Shown piece after piece: positions 55,007 to 64,000 of a stretch of 64,000 nt of DNA. This DNA comes from Quillaja saponaria (lineage: Eukaryota > Streptophyta > Magnoliopsida > Fabales > Quillajaceae). The DNA is taken from NCBI GenBank assembly GCA_029379385.1, contig CM055615.1:186001-250000 (forward strand). Reading direction: 5' to 3'. The notes beneath the pieces are model-generated. The model searched no databases. It was not told the origin of the DNA and saw nothing but the letters and a program-made list of their open reading frames with translations. Position numbers and translations under genes: made by a program. Each line of letters begins with the position of its first letter. The first letter of the stretch is position 1.

Positions 55007-55872
55007 GCCCTATTTTGCAATAAATTTAACATTTTAAAATATCATAAACTTTAATAAAAAAATTTATCATACATTATAGAATTAAAAAATTAACAAAAAT
55101 CTTAAATTGTACAAATACAAAATTTATAAATTTAAAAACTGTCATACACTATAAATTTAAAATTTTTCATATATTTTTAATTTCATATAATTATTATACA
55201 CTTTAAAATTTCATGGAACATTTTAAACTATAAATATATAAATTAACATATACTTTATATTTAAAAGATATCATGAATTTTAAAAATATTTATGATAAAT
55301 TAAAATGTATGATAAAATCTTAAATTCTAAAATTTTAAAATTATCATATATCTTAAATTTATAAAATATTTTCATATAAATTAAAAAATTAATATATATT
55401 TTAAATTTCAAAAATATCATATAATAAAACATTAAAATTAAAAATTTGCCGAATATTTACAATAAAAATTTAAAAACTCATTAAACTTTTACAAAGGTCA
55501 TGATAAAAAATATTTGAAGGTTTGTATGTTTTAATATAATTATTATGTAAAATAAAATAAGCTAATTTATTAATTAATATGATTATTATCATATATTTTA
55601 AGAAAAATTTTAAGAACTCATAATTTTTTATGAAAATTCATCAATTTTTAGTAAGGTAATGAAATTTTTTTAAGATTTATATGTTTTAATTGAATTGTTA
55701 TGTGAAGTAAAACAAATTAATTATGGTGTGAAGTAAAATAAATTATTTATGATATTGGTATATTGTAATTTAATTAATATATTAATATAATTAATATATT
55801 AATAGGAGAGGGAGAGAAATTACACGATAGGGGTGTGCGGGAGGGGGGGAAGGGAGGCTGGGAAATAGGTAT

Positions 55873-56081
55873 GCAGGCTACCCTGCAGTGCTGCAGGGTA
55901 GCCTGCAAAATTTGTCCCCCGCGTGGCCGTAGTGGGGGACAAATTTTGGGATGAAACCGGCTTTTCAAAAGCCGGTTTCATCTTGCACTCGCGCGTCACG
56001 CGCGAGTGCGTGACCTGTGCGATGGTCCGACCTGGCACGCCAGGTCGGACCCTGAAACCGTGTTTTCAAAACACGGTTTCA
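55873..56081. repeat. Right-arm palindrome array (six modules)
   Basis: In order along +: H6 at 55873-55906 (arms of 16, GCAGGCTACCCTGCAG), H4' at 55907-55947 (arms of 14, AAAATTTGTCCCCC), H5' at 55952-55980, H3' at 55985-56009, H2' at 56024-56051 and H1' at 56053-56081. Read from the element end inward the order is H1-H2-H3-H5-H4-H6, whereas the left arm has H1-H2-H3-H4-H5. Confidence 0.9.
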
Positions 56082-56168
56082 ACATCTACCTTCTTTTGGC
56101 TATTATGGTAAAAAATTTACCATTTTGGCCAAATTTTTTGGGACTTGGACCCTTTTATCCAAAAGTCC

Positions 56169-56177
56169 GGATTTGTA
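56169..56177. repeat. 9-bp target-site duplication, right copy
   Basis: GGATTTGTA, matching the left copy at all nine positions. Confidence 0.85.
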
Positions 56178-56989
56178 CCTCCAGATAATTCATAATTGCT
56201 TTGTCTTAGAGCTGCCGAATTTGTTGACTTTGATTATTTGTAGCTGATACCACATTCTGAGTACTCCCAAGCACCGACTTTGTTGACTTCTAGTTTTAGT
56301 GTTGGGATTCTATTTATTGGGCCAATTTAGTGATTCGTGTCATGGGTCTGTTCAGTTTTGAGATGCTTGTGTGTTCACATTTTTGATTTGGCAAACTTAT
56401 ATTACGTGGTTGATGAAATTGGTTAATTATGGAATGAAAAGTCACACGTGAATTTAAAAAATAAATAAAATAATAATAATAATAATTTAATAGATAATTA
56501 AAAAATTGTCTATGTTTTATTGATTTTTTAAAAAAAATTAAAAAATGATATAAAATTAAAGAAAATATATTAATTTTTAATATTTAAAAAATAAAAAGTT
56601 AAATTTTTTTTTTTCATTTTTCTTGCAGCCAAACACATTCCTAGAAAGATGCTCGGCTCAAGAAATCTTCGAGGAACAAGTTCTCTGGCTTCACCAGTAC
56701 GAAAAAAGCTATTTAAAATTATATAACTCATTTTTATTTATTTTTTTCATTATGTTGCCTCTCGTCTAAAATTATTATATATAAATAAATATTTAAATTT
56801 TGTTAATAATTTTAAATGGTCAAAACTGATGGAATCAAAACATTTCAATAATAATAACTTTTAAACTCAAATAATCTAAAGTTATATCTGTCCAAATATA
56901 ATTTTAATAATACATGATATTTTAATATTTTATAGGCCAAATTACATGATCTTTTAAGCCGAATGAATATGAATATGAAATTTGTCCAC

Positions 56990-57575
56990 AGATACTAAAA
57001 ATTAAGAAATTATAATTTTAGATAGAAAAAATTTGAATTTTTCCAAAATATTTGTAATTAAACTAAAATTTACATACCCAAATTTCAAGAGAGTTTTTAC
57101 AAATCGACCAAGATTTGGGTTAAAGGACTAAAAATTTGTTGGTTAAACGGCCCAATTTGGGCCAACTGATCAAAATTTGTTGGCCGAACGATCAAATTAA
57201 TTGACCAAAAGGCTTAGATTAATAGGCTAAAGGGAACAATAGACCAAAATGGCAACCACTGGCCTATTGGCCAATATGGTCATAATGGCCATTGTGGCCT
57301 TCATTGTCATAATTGGCCATTAAATCATCAGTTTGAATCTCTAAATTTTTCATTACAATTGACTATATGGGCAAATTTACGGAAATTTGACAAAAATTAA
57401 CCGATTATACATGATTTTTAAATCACATGAGTATCAAATTAAACTTGCTCCCAGGTTCAAAAAACTAAGAAATCATAATTTTAAATCGAAGTGGTTTGAA
57501 TTCATCCCAAATATTTATGGTTTAATTAAAATTTGCATACCATGGTTTTAAGTGGGATTGTAAGAATCGATCATA
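56990..57575. repeat. Pair of diverged direct repeats around a GGCC-rich block
   Basis: A block of about 120 bp at 56995-57118 recurs in diverged form at 57460-57575. Both read ACTAA(A)GAAAT-ATAATTTTA, then TTTGAAT, CCAAATATTT, AATTAAA-TTT-CATACC and a run ending in AATCGA. Between them (57120-57320) lie many GGCC, GGCTAA and TTGGCC words. It could be a fragment of a retrotransposon non-coding region with internal tandem structure. Confidence 0.45.
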
Positions 57576-57579
57576 ACAA

Positions 57580-58425
57580 AATGTGAGCCACATATGATTG
57601 GATGAAAATCTTCATTGTAGAAAACAAGCAAAATGGTGAAATCTTTACGATTTTTCTGGTGAGTTTGAATCGGCAAACAAGTTTTTGTGATTTTAGTATC
57701 CTTTACGATTCACTAAATAATCCTGAGAAGTCCCACTGGTCGTGCCAAATTGTTTATGGAAAAAATCGGTAGCATGCCAGGAAGTTATTCCAAACTTCAA
57801 ATCAAATGATTATAAATAGCATTGTATGTTTATCGGTTTAAAATTCTAATACAAAATACTAGTGATTCGATATTTATGATAAAAAATATAATTAAGGATA
57901 TCAGTAAAGTGAGATTATGGAAGGTGTTGTAGATAAAAATGGTAAGCAAGAAATGAGGTTGGAGAATCTATCATTAATAATTTAATACTACTCCTTAAAG
58001 CAGAAAAGTAAATTGCGTATGTGCATGAAAATAAAGGCCAAGAGGCCAATAAAGATAAATTACATATATGAAGTTGAATTCGGCTTGGGACTTTTGCAAA
58101 TGAACCCTCTTGAGATTTAAATACAATCACAAGAAAATATAACTTCTCATAACTATATCTAACTTCCTAATAACTTTTCCACTTTTAATTTATGCAAGAT
58201 TGGTTAAAATTTTCAATTTGCTTAAATGAGGTGTCAACACTTATATGAGGCTCATGCACTCTTATGTGAGAGAGTTCTCAGATCTACAACAAGTTCAGGA
58301 GAGAAATAAAGTGGACAATGGGGAGAGATAAATAAAGAGAAGCCACACCAAGCTCCTCTCCAAATGTCAACTAAGTCATAGTACAATCTTGAATCTTAGG
58401 AAAAAAAAAAAAAAAAAGCTATTTT
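57580..58425. other. Intergenic stretch
   Basis: No supported gene. A moderately balanced sequence at 58.0-58.4 kb ends in a 17-base poly-A run at about 58401-58417. Confidence 0.35.
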
Positions 58426-58429
58426 TAAA

Positions 58430-59087
58430 TATTGTTTAAGAACCTGAACTTTAACCAAATTTTTGTTTGAGGGATTAAACTTTTTTTGTGCTATTTGAGG
58501 CACTCTAATAGAAAAAATGATGACTCGTATAATAGATTTGCCTATGTGGCAATTTTTTTTTAAATATCATATATATTTTTTTAATGGTGTGTTAAACCTA
58601 TTAAATTTATACCTCAAATTGTCAATCATTTGAAGTATTTTTTTGTTCAGTCAACCAAGCATGAAAAACAACTACCAAAAAAAGAAAAAAAAAAAGATAA
58701 AGAAAGAAACATAAAAAAAAAAAAAAAAAAAAAAATGAGTAATGCATGAGGGGTATTATTTTCATACCTAAAGCAAGTGTTTCAAGTTATATTTATAAAA
58801 AAATATTTTATTTGTTAAAGCTGCATTAAATAGAATTAGATACAAAAATTAGGAATATTAGAAATTGATTCTGATTGGTTAAGAAATTATACTATAATTT
58901 AGGGATATTAGAAAATATATCAAGCAAGAGAGAAGGAAAGCAAACATGATGTGTGAAATGGAACTGCCATGTAAACAAGCTCATTATATGAGTCATTATT
59001 ATTTTTTTATTAGTTTCTGAAATAGTTCAAAAAATTGTTGAATACCTTAAATGAAAATTAAGTTAAAAGACAGGTTCTTAAATAATA
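58430..59087. mobile_element. MITE-like element with about 50-bp inverted ends
   Basis: The left end TATTGTTTAAGAACCTGAAC and the reverse complement of the right end, TATTATTTAAGAACCTGTCT, are followed by further similarity (TTTAAC-AATTTT, TTGAGG / TTAAGG). This gives imperfect terminal inverted repeats of about 50 bp on a 658-bp non-coding element. It contains a long poly-A tract near 58714-58735. No convincing target-site duplication was found. Confidence 0.5.
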
Positions 59088-59900
59088 CTTAACTCAATTT
59101 TTTTTATAATTAACTTAATAAAATACAATTAATGAAAGTTAATTATGATACTTTATTAGTATGTCTAGGATTACCTTCTAAATCGAACTATTTGAATTCT
59201 ATTTGAAATGAATTTGAATTTGATGAATAATTAAATATAATATTTAAATTCGAACTTGAATTGATATGTTTTATTTGAAAAAAAAAATAAATAATTTTGT
59301 TATATCATATTGTCCTTAAAAATTCAAATTTGAATTCGAGTTTTGGAATTTAGTGCACAATTTGAATATGTTTGTTTGAAATTCCAACCCTAAGCATGTC
59401 ACTTGTCCACTTTCTGGGTTTGAGGTTTATGAAAGATGAGTCTAATATTCAATGTTGCAAACTAACCACAATCTAGTTGCCATTGGTGTAGTTGTGAACC
59501 ATGTCTTTCAAACGACGATTGCAACATGAGTGGAAGATATAAGCACACGGAAGATGAAAATTCTGAGCCAGAAATTTATTTTTTTTTCCACATGGAAGAT
59601 GGAAATTCCACAATTCTTTTCCTCAAATTTTCTTTCTGAAAACAACATATTGTAAATTTGATGAAGAGACTATCCCACATCCAGAATAATACATAATACA
59701 GAATTCAGTTCTTTCCAAGAAGAATAAAACCCAGCTCAGGCTTCAAAAAAAGGCAGCTAGATTAAATTTGTCAGCACTTCCCTCCTTATGGGGAATGCAA
59801 TTCTCAATTGGGTGAGGAACTCCATGACAGTGCTCAAAGTTATTGAAGGCAGTCAAGGCAGATAGCTTCAGAGGCTTTATGTCCAAAAAATAATAATAAT
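59088..59900. other. Intergenic stretch downstream of the desaturase gene
   Basis: A/T-rich on the left. From about 59650 it probably becomes the 3' untranslated region of the desaturase gene, which is transcribed leftwards. No other gene seen. Confidence 0.4.
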
Positions 59901-59921
59901 TGGGAACGAAGCTTTAATTCA

Positions 59922-62054
59922 CTAAGATGAGATACTAAGTTCTGGGTCAGCTTGGTAGTATACAACATCCCCAGTGTCACTAACATAATGATCTTTGTTT
60001 AAACTTGTTATCAAACTATCAATCAGGTGAAACGGTAGAGGACCGGATTTCTTTGGCTCCCGGTAATATTTACCAAGAACTGGCTTGGCTGCCTCAGTCT
60101 ACAAAGTGGAACAAAAGAAACATCAGAATTCTGCAGGTGGGGGGAGAAATTCTCTTCACAATCAACTCTGTTGTTTTATAATATTGCAGATACTCACCGC
60201 TTCGATTAAGTGGTAGTGGGGGATTTGAGGAAAGAGATGATGAATGACATGGGTGCCAATATCATGATGGATGTTATTAATCCATCCATAATCACGATCA
60301 ATTGTCGTGAGTCCTCCCCTTAGGTAACTCCATTCCTGTCCAACATGATGAAAAGGAAAAAGATGAGAAAGGTGATGCAAACCATCAATGACTCTTAACT
60401 TTTCAAATTTTAGAAGTTGCAGAAAAAATGAAACAAGTTACGTACCTTCCCTCGATACCAGGGTAATTTATCTTCATGACCATGGTGGTGCAAGTAGGTC
60501 ACAAGATCCAGCCACACAACAAAAGTCTGTAAAGGAAGCAAAATCAAATTAAACTTCTTTTGATTGAAAACTGAAACCTATGTAAGGTCTATTCCATGGT
60601 TGGAAAAAGAAATGAAATTTACCCAATATGGAATGACATAAAGCTTCATTATTTGAATAGGACCTATAACGAATCCTAAACCAAATAGCAATGCAACCAT
60701 TGCTGTCCAGCATGCAGTAGAGGTGATAACATCTTTCCTTTCGTTAGGGACAAAGAGGTCAGAATCAGGGTGATAATGAGAACCAGTCTTGCCAGGACTC
60801 CTACCCCACTGCAATCAAGGATCAAAACCCACGTAAATTCTTTCGCTCGAATTATAATTAATCAAACTTTTGTGTTCCTGTCGAAACTAAATTCTCACTT
60901 ACAAGGTAGAATGGATATGCAAGCATTGGAAATGGGGCTTTAAATCGCAAAGCACGTGTTACTTTGTCCAAGCTCTTGTAAATTCTTTCAGGCAACTGGA
61001 AGAAGACATAAAGATCATTGAATTAAAGCTTGTAATTGACTGGAAAAAAAAGAAAAGAAAGACAGAAGAATGCCCACAAGAACAGAGAACCAATGAATTG
61101 AGAAAAAATTAACTAACCGGGTGCCATGATTCATCATTCTCAACATGACCATGGTTTTGGTGATGAGTCCTATGACTAATTCTCCTGAAAATTTCATCAA
61201 CAACAAGCAATTTATCACAAACATTTCCATAGTCCAGACTACAAATGAAGAGATTGTATATACGAACATATAAAATAAAAGAAAACACAATTCAGTTCTG
61301 GAGCATACCATCCATGATAGGGTACAAGGATTGAAGAATGCAGGAGATGCCCAACAACACTGTTTAACTTAGGGTTGTTTGAAAAGCTTCCATGACCACT
61401 GCAGAATCACAACGAAACATTAATTGAAATAAAAGAACACATAAAATGGCATCCAATTCTGCACCAGAGAACAAATCAACAACAAAGGAAAGAGAGAATG
61501 GATCTGAATGAAAAAGATGCAATTGGTGATTACCAATCATGTCCAAGAACAAACAGAGCCCAGAACATGGTCCCTTGAGCAGCCCAATACAGAGGCCAAA
61601 CTAACCAATTGTTGAGATAAGCTGCGGCGGCAGCCAATCCAAAAACCACAGCAACATCCCTAACCACATAACTCATTGACCTCCAAGGGTTCTTCACCCA
61701 ACAATGCTTCGGAATAGCAGCTCTAATGTCAGACAATTTGAACGGTGGTGGTGCACCAGGATCGAATTCAAGTTGTTCTTCAACCCCATTAACGGCATTG
61801 ATTTTCTCACCTCTCTCTTCCTCTCCTTCAATGGAAGAAACCGTTAATGGAACACTCACTTTCAATCCCCAGTTTCTCTCTCTTAAACTACCACACGAAA
61901 TTTGTTTTGCAGGAAATTTCAGATCTGTCAGACCCTTGTTTGAATGTAAAAATCTAATCTTTGAGGGCTTGTACGTGATGGCTCCTGTTCTGGGTCGAGC
62001 ATATATACTAGGAAGAGGCTTTAAACCACATTCTGTTAAAACCCAACTCGCCAT
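59922..62054 (-). CDS. Plastid omega-3 fatty acid desaturase (FAD7/FAD8 type)
   Basis: Eight exons in transcript order: 62054-61534, 61398-61309, 61184-61118, 60995-60903, 60808-60623, 60526-60446, 60335-60198 and 60098-59922, encoding 450 residues (Arabidopsis FAD7 is about 446). The enzyme adds the omega-3 double bond, converting linoleoyl (18:2) and hexadecadienoyl (16:2) groups on chloroplast galactolipids to trienoic acids, using ferredoxin. The three di-iron histidine boxes are HDCGH (172-176), HRTHH (208-212) and HVIHH (375-379). A long basic, Ser-rich N terminus (about the first 65 residues, starting [10 protein letters not shown]) looks like a chloroplast transit peptide, which separates it from the ER enzyme FAD3. 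Hydrophobic segments at about 133-165 and 285-318 are membrane spans. The open frame reaches further upstream, but the ATG at 62054 starts the transit peptide. FAD7 and FAD8 cannot be told apart here. Confidence 0.96.
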
Positions 62055-62734
62055 TCGAGACCCGGAAGAAGATTTACTTCCGGGCGGCTGTGAGAGAAAT
62101 TGATAGATGAAAGGAGAGAGAACAAAGTATGTGAACGAATAAGGAAAGAAATAAAAGTGAAGCAAAGCAAACTATCCATATAAAAAATGTAAAATACTAA
62201 TAGATAATTGGAATTCAATTGGGAGAAAAAGAAAAGATAACACAAGGTCTTCAGTCGCCTTTGAACAAAGACCGCACAATTTTCCTGTGAATTTCTCTGT
62301 CCTCCTTCAAGACAGGGCTCTGTTTCTCAACGAAATTCCAATACAAGCCTCTGTTCCTCTGAAAGGTAAGACAAGCAGCTTCCTTTACCTTTGGAAAATT
62401 GGAAATATGGGATGTGGGCGGCGTAATCTTAAATATATGAGAGTTCGCGTAGTCTGGTCATATGATAAGTGTGGTGTGGTTAGTTGATTATTTCAACTTT
62501 GATTTTCTTAATGTTTTGGACCGTGTGGGAATTGCTCTGTTTTTTGCTGTGTATTTGATTGCTCGTGAAACCTCGTTGGTCGGCTATTGTACAACACTTC
62601 TTGTAGTTGTTGGATCGGTTGTAATACAAAATTACAATTTATACAGCCATGTGCCACACATGAGTTTTTACTTTGTGGTTTGGTCAGGTATACAATAAAT
62701 TGGTTAGGTATATATGGAAGAATTATTTTAATCG
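62055..62734. other. Promoter and leader region of the desaturase gene
   Basis: The first 100-300 bp upstream of the ATG form the probable leader. Beyond that is balanced-composition sequence to about 62700 without a supported gene. It may contain the desaturase promoter, but I found no clear TATA box. Confidence 0.4.
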
Positions 62735-62877
62735 ATATTTGTTAAATGTAATAAATATAATTTTTAAAAATAATTTTTTAATAATGGTATAAATTTATGT
62801 ATTTAATAGTATTAAATTATGGTCAAATACTATAATAAATAACATAAATTTTTTATTTATTAAATCTTAACAAATAT
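62735..62877. mobile_element. Small AT-rich MITE-like inverted-repeat element
   Basis: The left end ATATTTGTTAAATGTAATAA and the reverse complement of the right end, ATATTTGTTAAGATTTAATA, are inverted repeats of about 25 bp on a 143-bp element. The length and end sequence resemble the elements at 49928 and 50532. Confidence 0.5.
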
Positions 62878-64000
62878 TATTAAAATAATTAGTTAAAAAA
62901 CCTTTTTCATCTAAACGAGTGTCCACTCGTTAAAAAAATCTATATTAAAAAACTTATTTTATATATTGTTTGTGTATAAATTTACGTTTTCAATAAACAA
63001 GATTATGACGCATTAATTTATCTAGAGTGATGATTGATGTAAATGATACATGTTACTATATTATTTATTGATAATATAAAATTAGATACTAACAATGCAT
63101 TAAATATTAATTTGTATGAAAATAAAACATGAATTAATTTTGTTTTCTCGTCTAGTATATCTTTAATTTTTATTTATTTTTGGTAATAAGTATTTCTTTA
63201 ATAGATTAAGAATAAAAATTAATTAAAATACACATAAGGTAATTGAATATCACTTAATTACAAAAATGTATATTAAAAATAGAAGTGTAAATAAATGAAA
63301 ATGAAAAACAAAAAAATAATAATAATAATTCAGACCATGCGGGTTTTCGGGTTTAATTTATATGTGGTATTGTTTGTTATTGATTTTTTTATTCAAGGTC
63401 AAAGGAAGTCTATTGGGAGAAAGTATTTTTGTTTTCTATTCAATGTTATTAATTTAATAACTTTGCATTTCCAATGGAGGAAGCCTTTCAATTGAGCTTT
63501 TTCCCCTGTGTGATTTAAAAATCTAACATGAAAACTCTGGAATTTGTTAATATAATTTCAATTGTAAAATGATATAAAGATCACCATATTGTCGAATCTT
63601 AAGCATTCAAATTATTTGAGAATACAACTCTTTTGATTTAGAGTTTTTAAGAATTACTTTGGATTGGCCAGACACGAGATATGCTCACTTCATTAATTTT
63701 ATGTTTTTAAGTAATAATAATTATTATTTTAATATAAGGAGTCAATTACACTTTATCCTATAAATTATCACCCATTTTACAATAATTATATTGAATTATT
63801 GAATTAGATACATGGCTCATTTTTTGAGTCATAATTAATAAATAACATCAATTTATCTAAATTAATCATTAAATCAAACAAATTTACTCACAAATGACTA
63901 AATTATACTCATGAACAAATTAACTCACAAAAGACTAAATTACACTCATTATAAGTTTTTTTTATAATTTTTTTACATTTCTGCTTTTTACATATTTTTC
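62878..64000. other. Right-edge A/T-rich stretch
   Basis: No supported gene. A short (AAT)n run lies near 63315-63330. A small open frame around 63295-63495 has no recognisable domain and low-complexity composition. Confidence 0.4.

Larger units (their letters stand above)
54730..56168. mobile_element. Non-autonomous Mutator-like element with palindromic TIRs
   Basis: A 1,439-bp element is bounded by GGATTTTTGGACAAAAGGG on the left and, in reverse complement, GGACTTTTGGATAAAAGGG on the right, with a perfect 9-bp target-site duplication. The two arms match closely for about 180 bp. They then continue as strings of perfect palindromes, most of them GC-rich, with arms of 12-17 bp. The interior (about 55020-55840) is about 90% A/T and lacks coding potential. 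No transposase is present, so it would need an autonomous MULE in trans. Short open frames predicted in the arms are by-products of the palindromes. Confidence 0.85.

Noticed and set aside
54787..56188. Several short open frames on both strands in the palindromic arms
   Set aside because: The same peptides appear from both arms in mirrored frames, as expected for GC-rich inverted repeats lacking stops. They have no domain or start context.
61726..62103. 125-codon plus-strand open frame over the desaturase first exon
   Set aside because: It is antisense to the transit-peptide-encoding exon of the FAD7/8-type gene.

Overview
This is nuclear DNA of a flowering plant, most likely a eudicot. It is very AT-rich between genes, its genes carry GT-AG introns, and every recognisable product belongs to a plant family (Alfin-like PHD finger, MYB-CC, plant calcium-dependent kinase, GT-3 trihelix factor, plastid omega-3 desaturase). 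The species cannot be named from the sequence. Seven intact-looking gene models were rebuilt by joining open reading frames at GT/AG boundaries, and each spliced length is an exact multiple of three.

Layout, left to right. The first 6.6 kb holds a 136-codon open frame for the C-terminal half of a type II DnaJ co-chaperone without a J domain, and otherwise no recognised gene. At 6.9-9.9 kb is a five-exon Alfin-like PHD protein and at 10.7-12.7 kb a six-exon MYB-CC (PHR1-like) factor, both on +. At 13.5-16.3 kb lies a decayed CACTA (En/Spm) transposon with broken TNP2/DUF4218 transposase pieces. A 336-bp hAT-type MITE follows at 17.6 kb, then a 2-oxoglutarate dioxygenase of the jasmonate-oxygenase (JOX) type at 18.9-20.9 kb (-). 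A 20-30 kb gene desert holds tandem repeats and a non-autonomous CACTA-like element. The seven-exon CPK13-type kinase occupies 30.2-35.6 kb (-). A second desert runs to 45.2 kb and is followed by a GT-3-type trihelix factor at 45.7-46.9 kb (+). A DUF3741/DUF4378 (TRM-like) gene lies at 53.1-54.4 kb (-). An eight-exon plastid omega-3 desaturase (FAD7/FAD8) lies at 59.9-62.1 kb (-).

The most striking structure is at 54,730-56,168, only about 290 bp upstream of the TRM-like start codon. It is a 1,439-bp Mutator-like non-autonomous element with a perfect 9-bp target-site duplication. Its long inverted ends are built from strings of perfect GC-rich palindromes around an extremely AT-rich core. The palindromic modules come in a different order in the two arms, and two of them differ by paired changes that keep base pairing.

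The genes do not form an operon-like unit. There is one thematic link: FAD7/8 makes the trienoic fatty acid precursor of jasmonate, and JOX-type enzymes inactivate jasmonate. Chance linkage is the default explanation.
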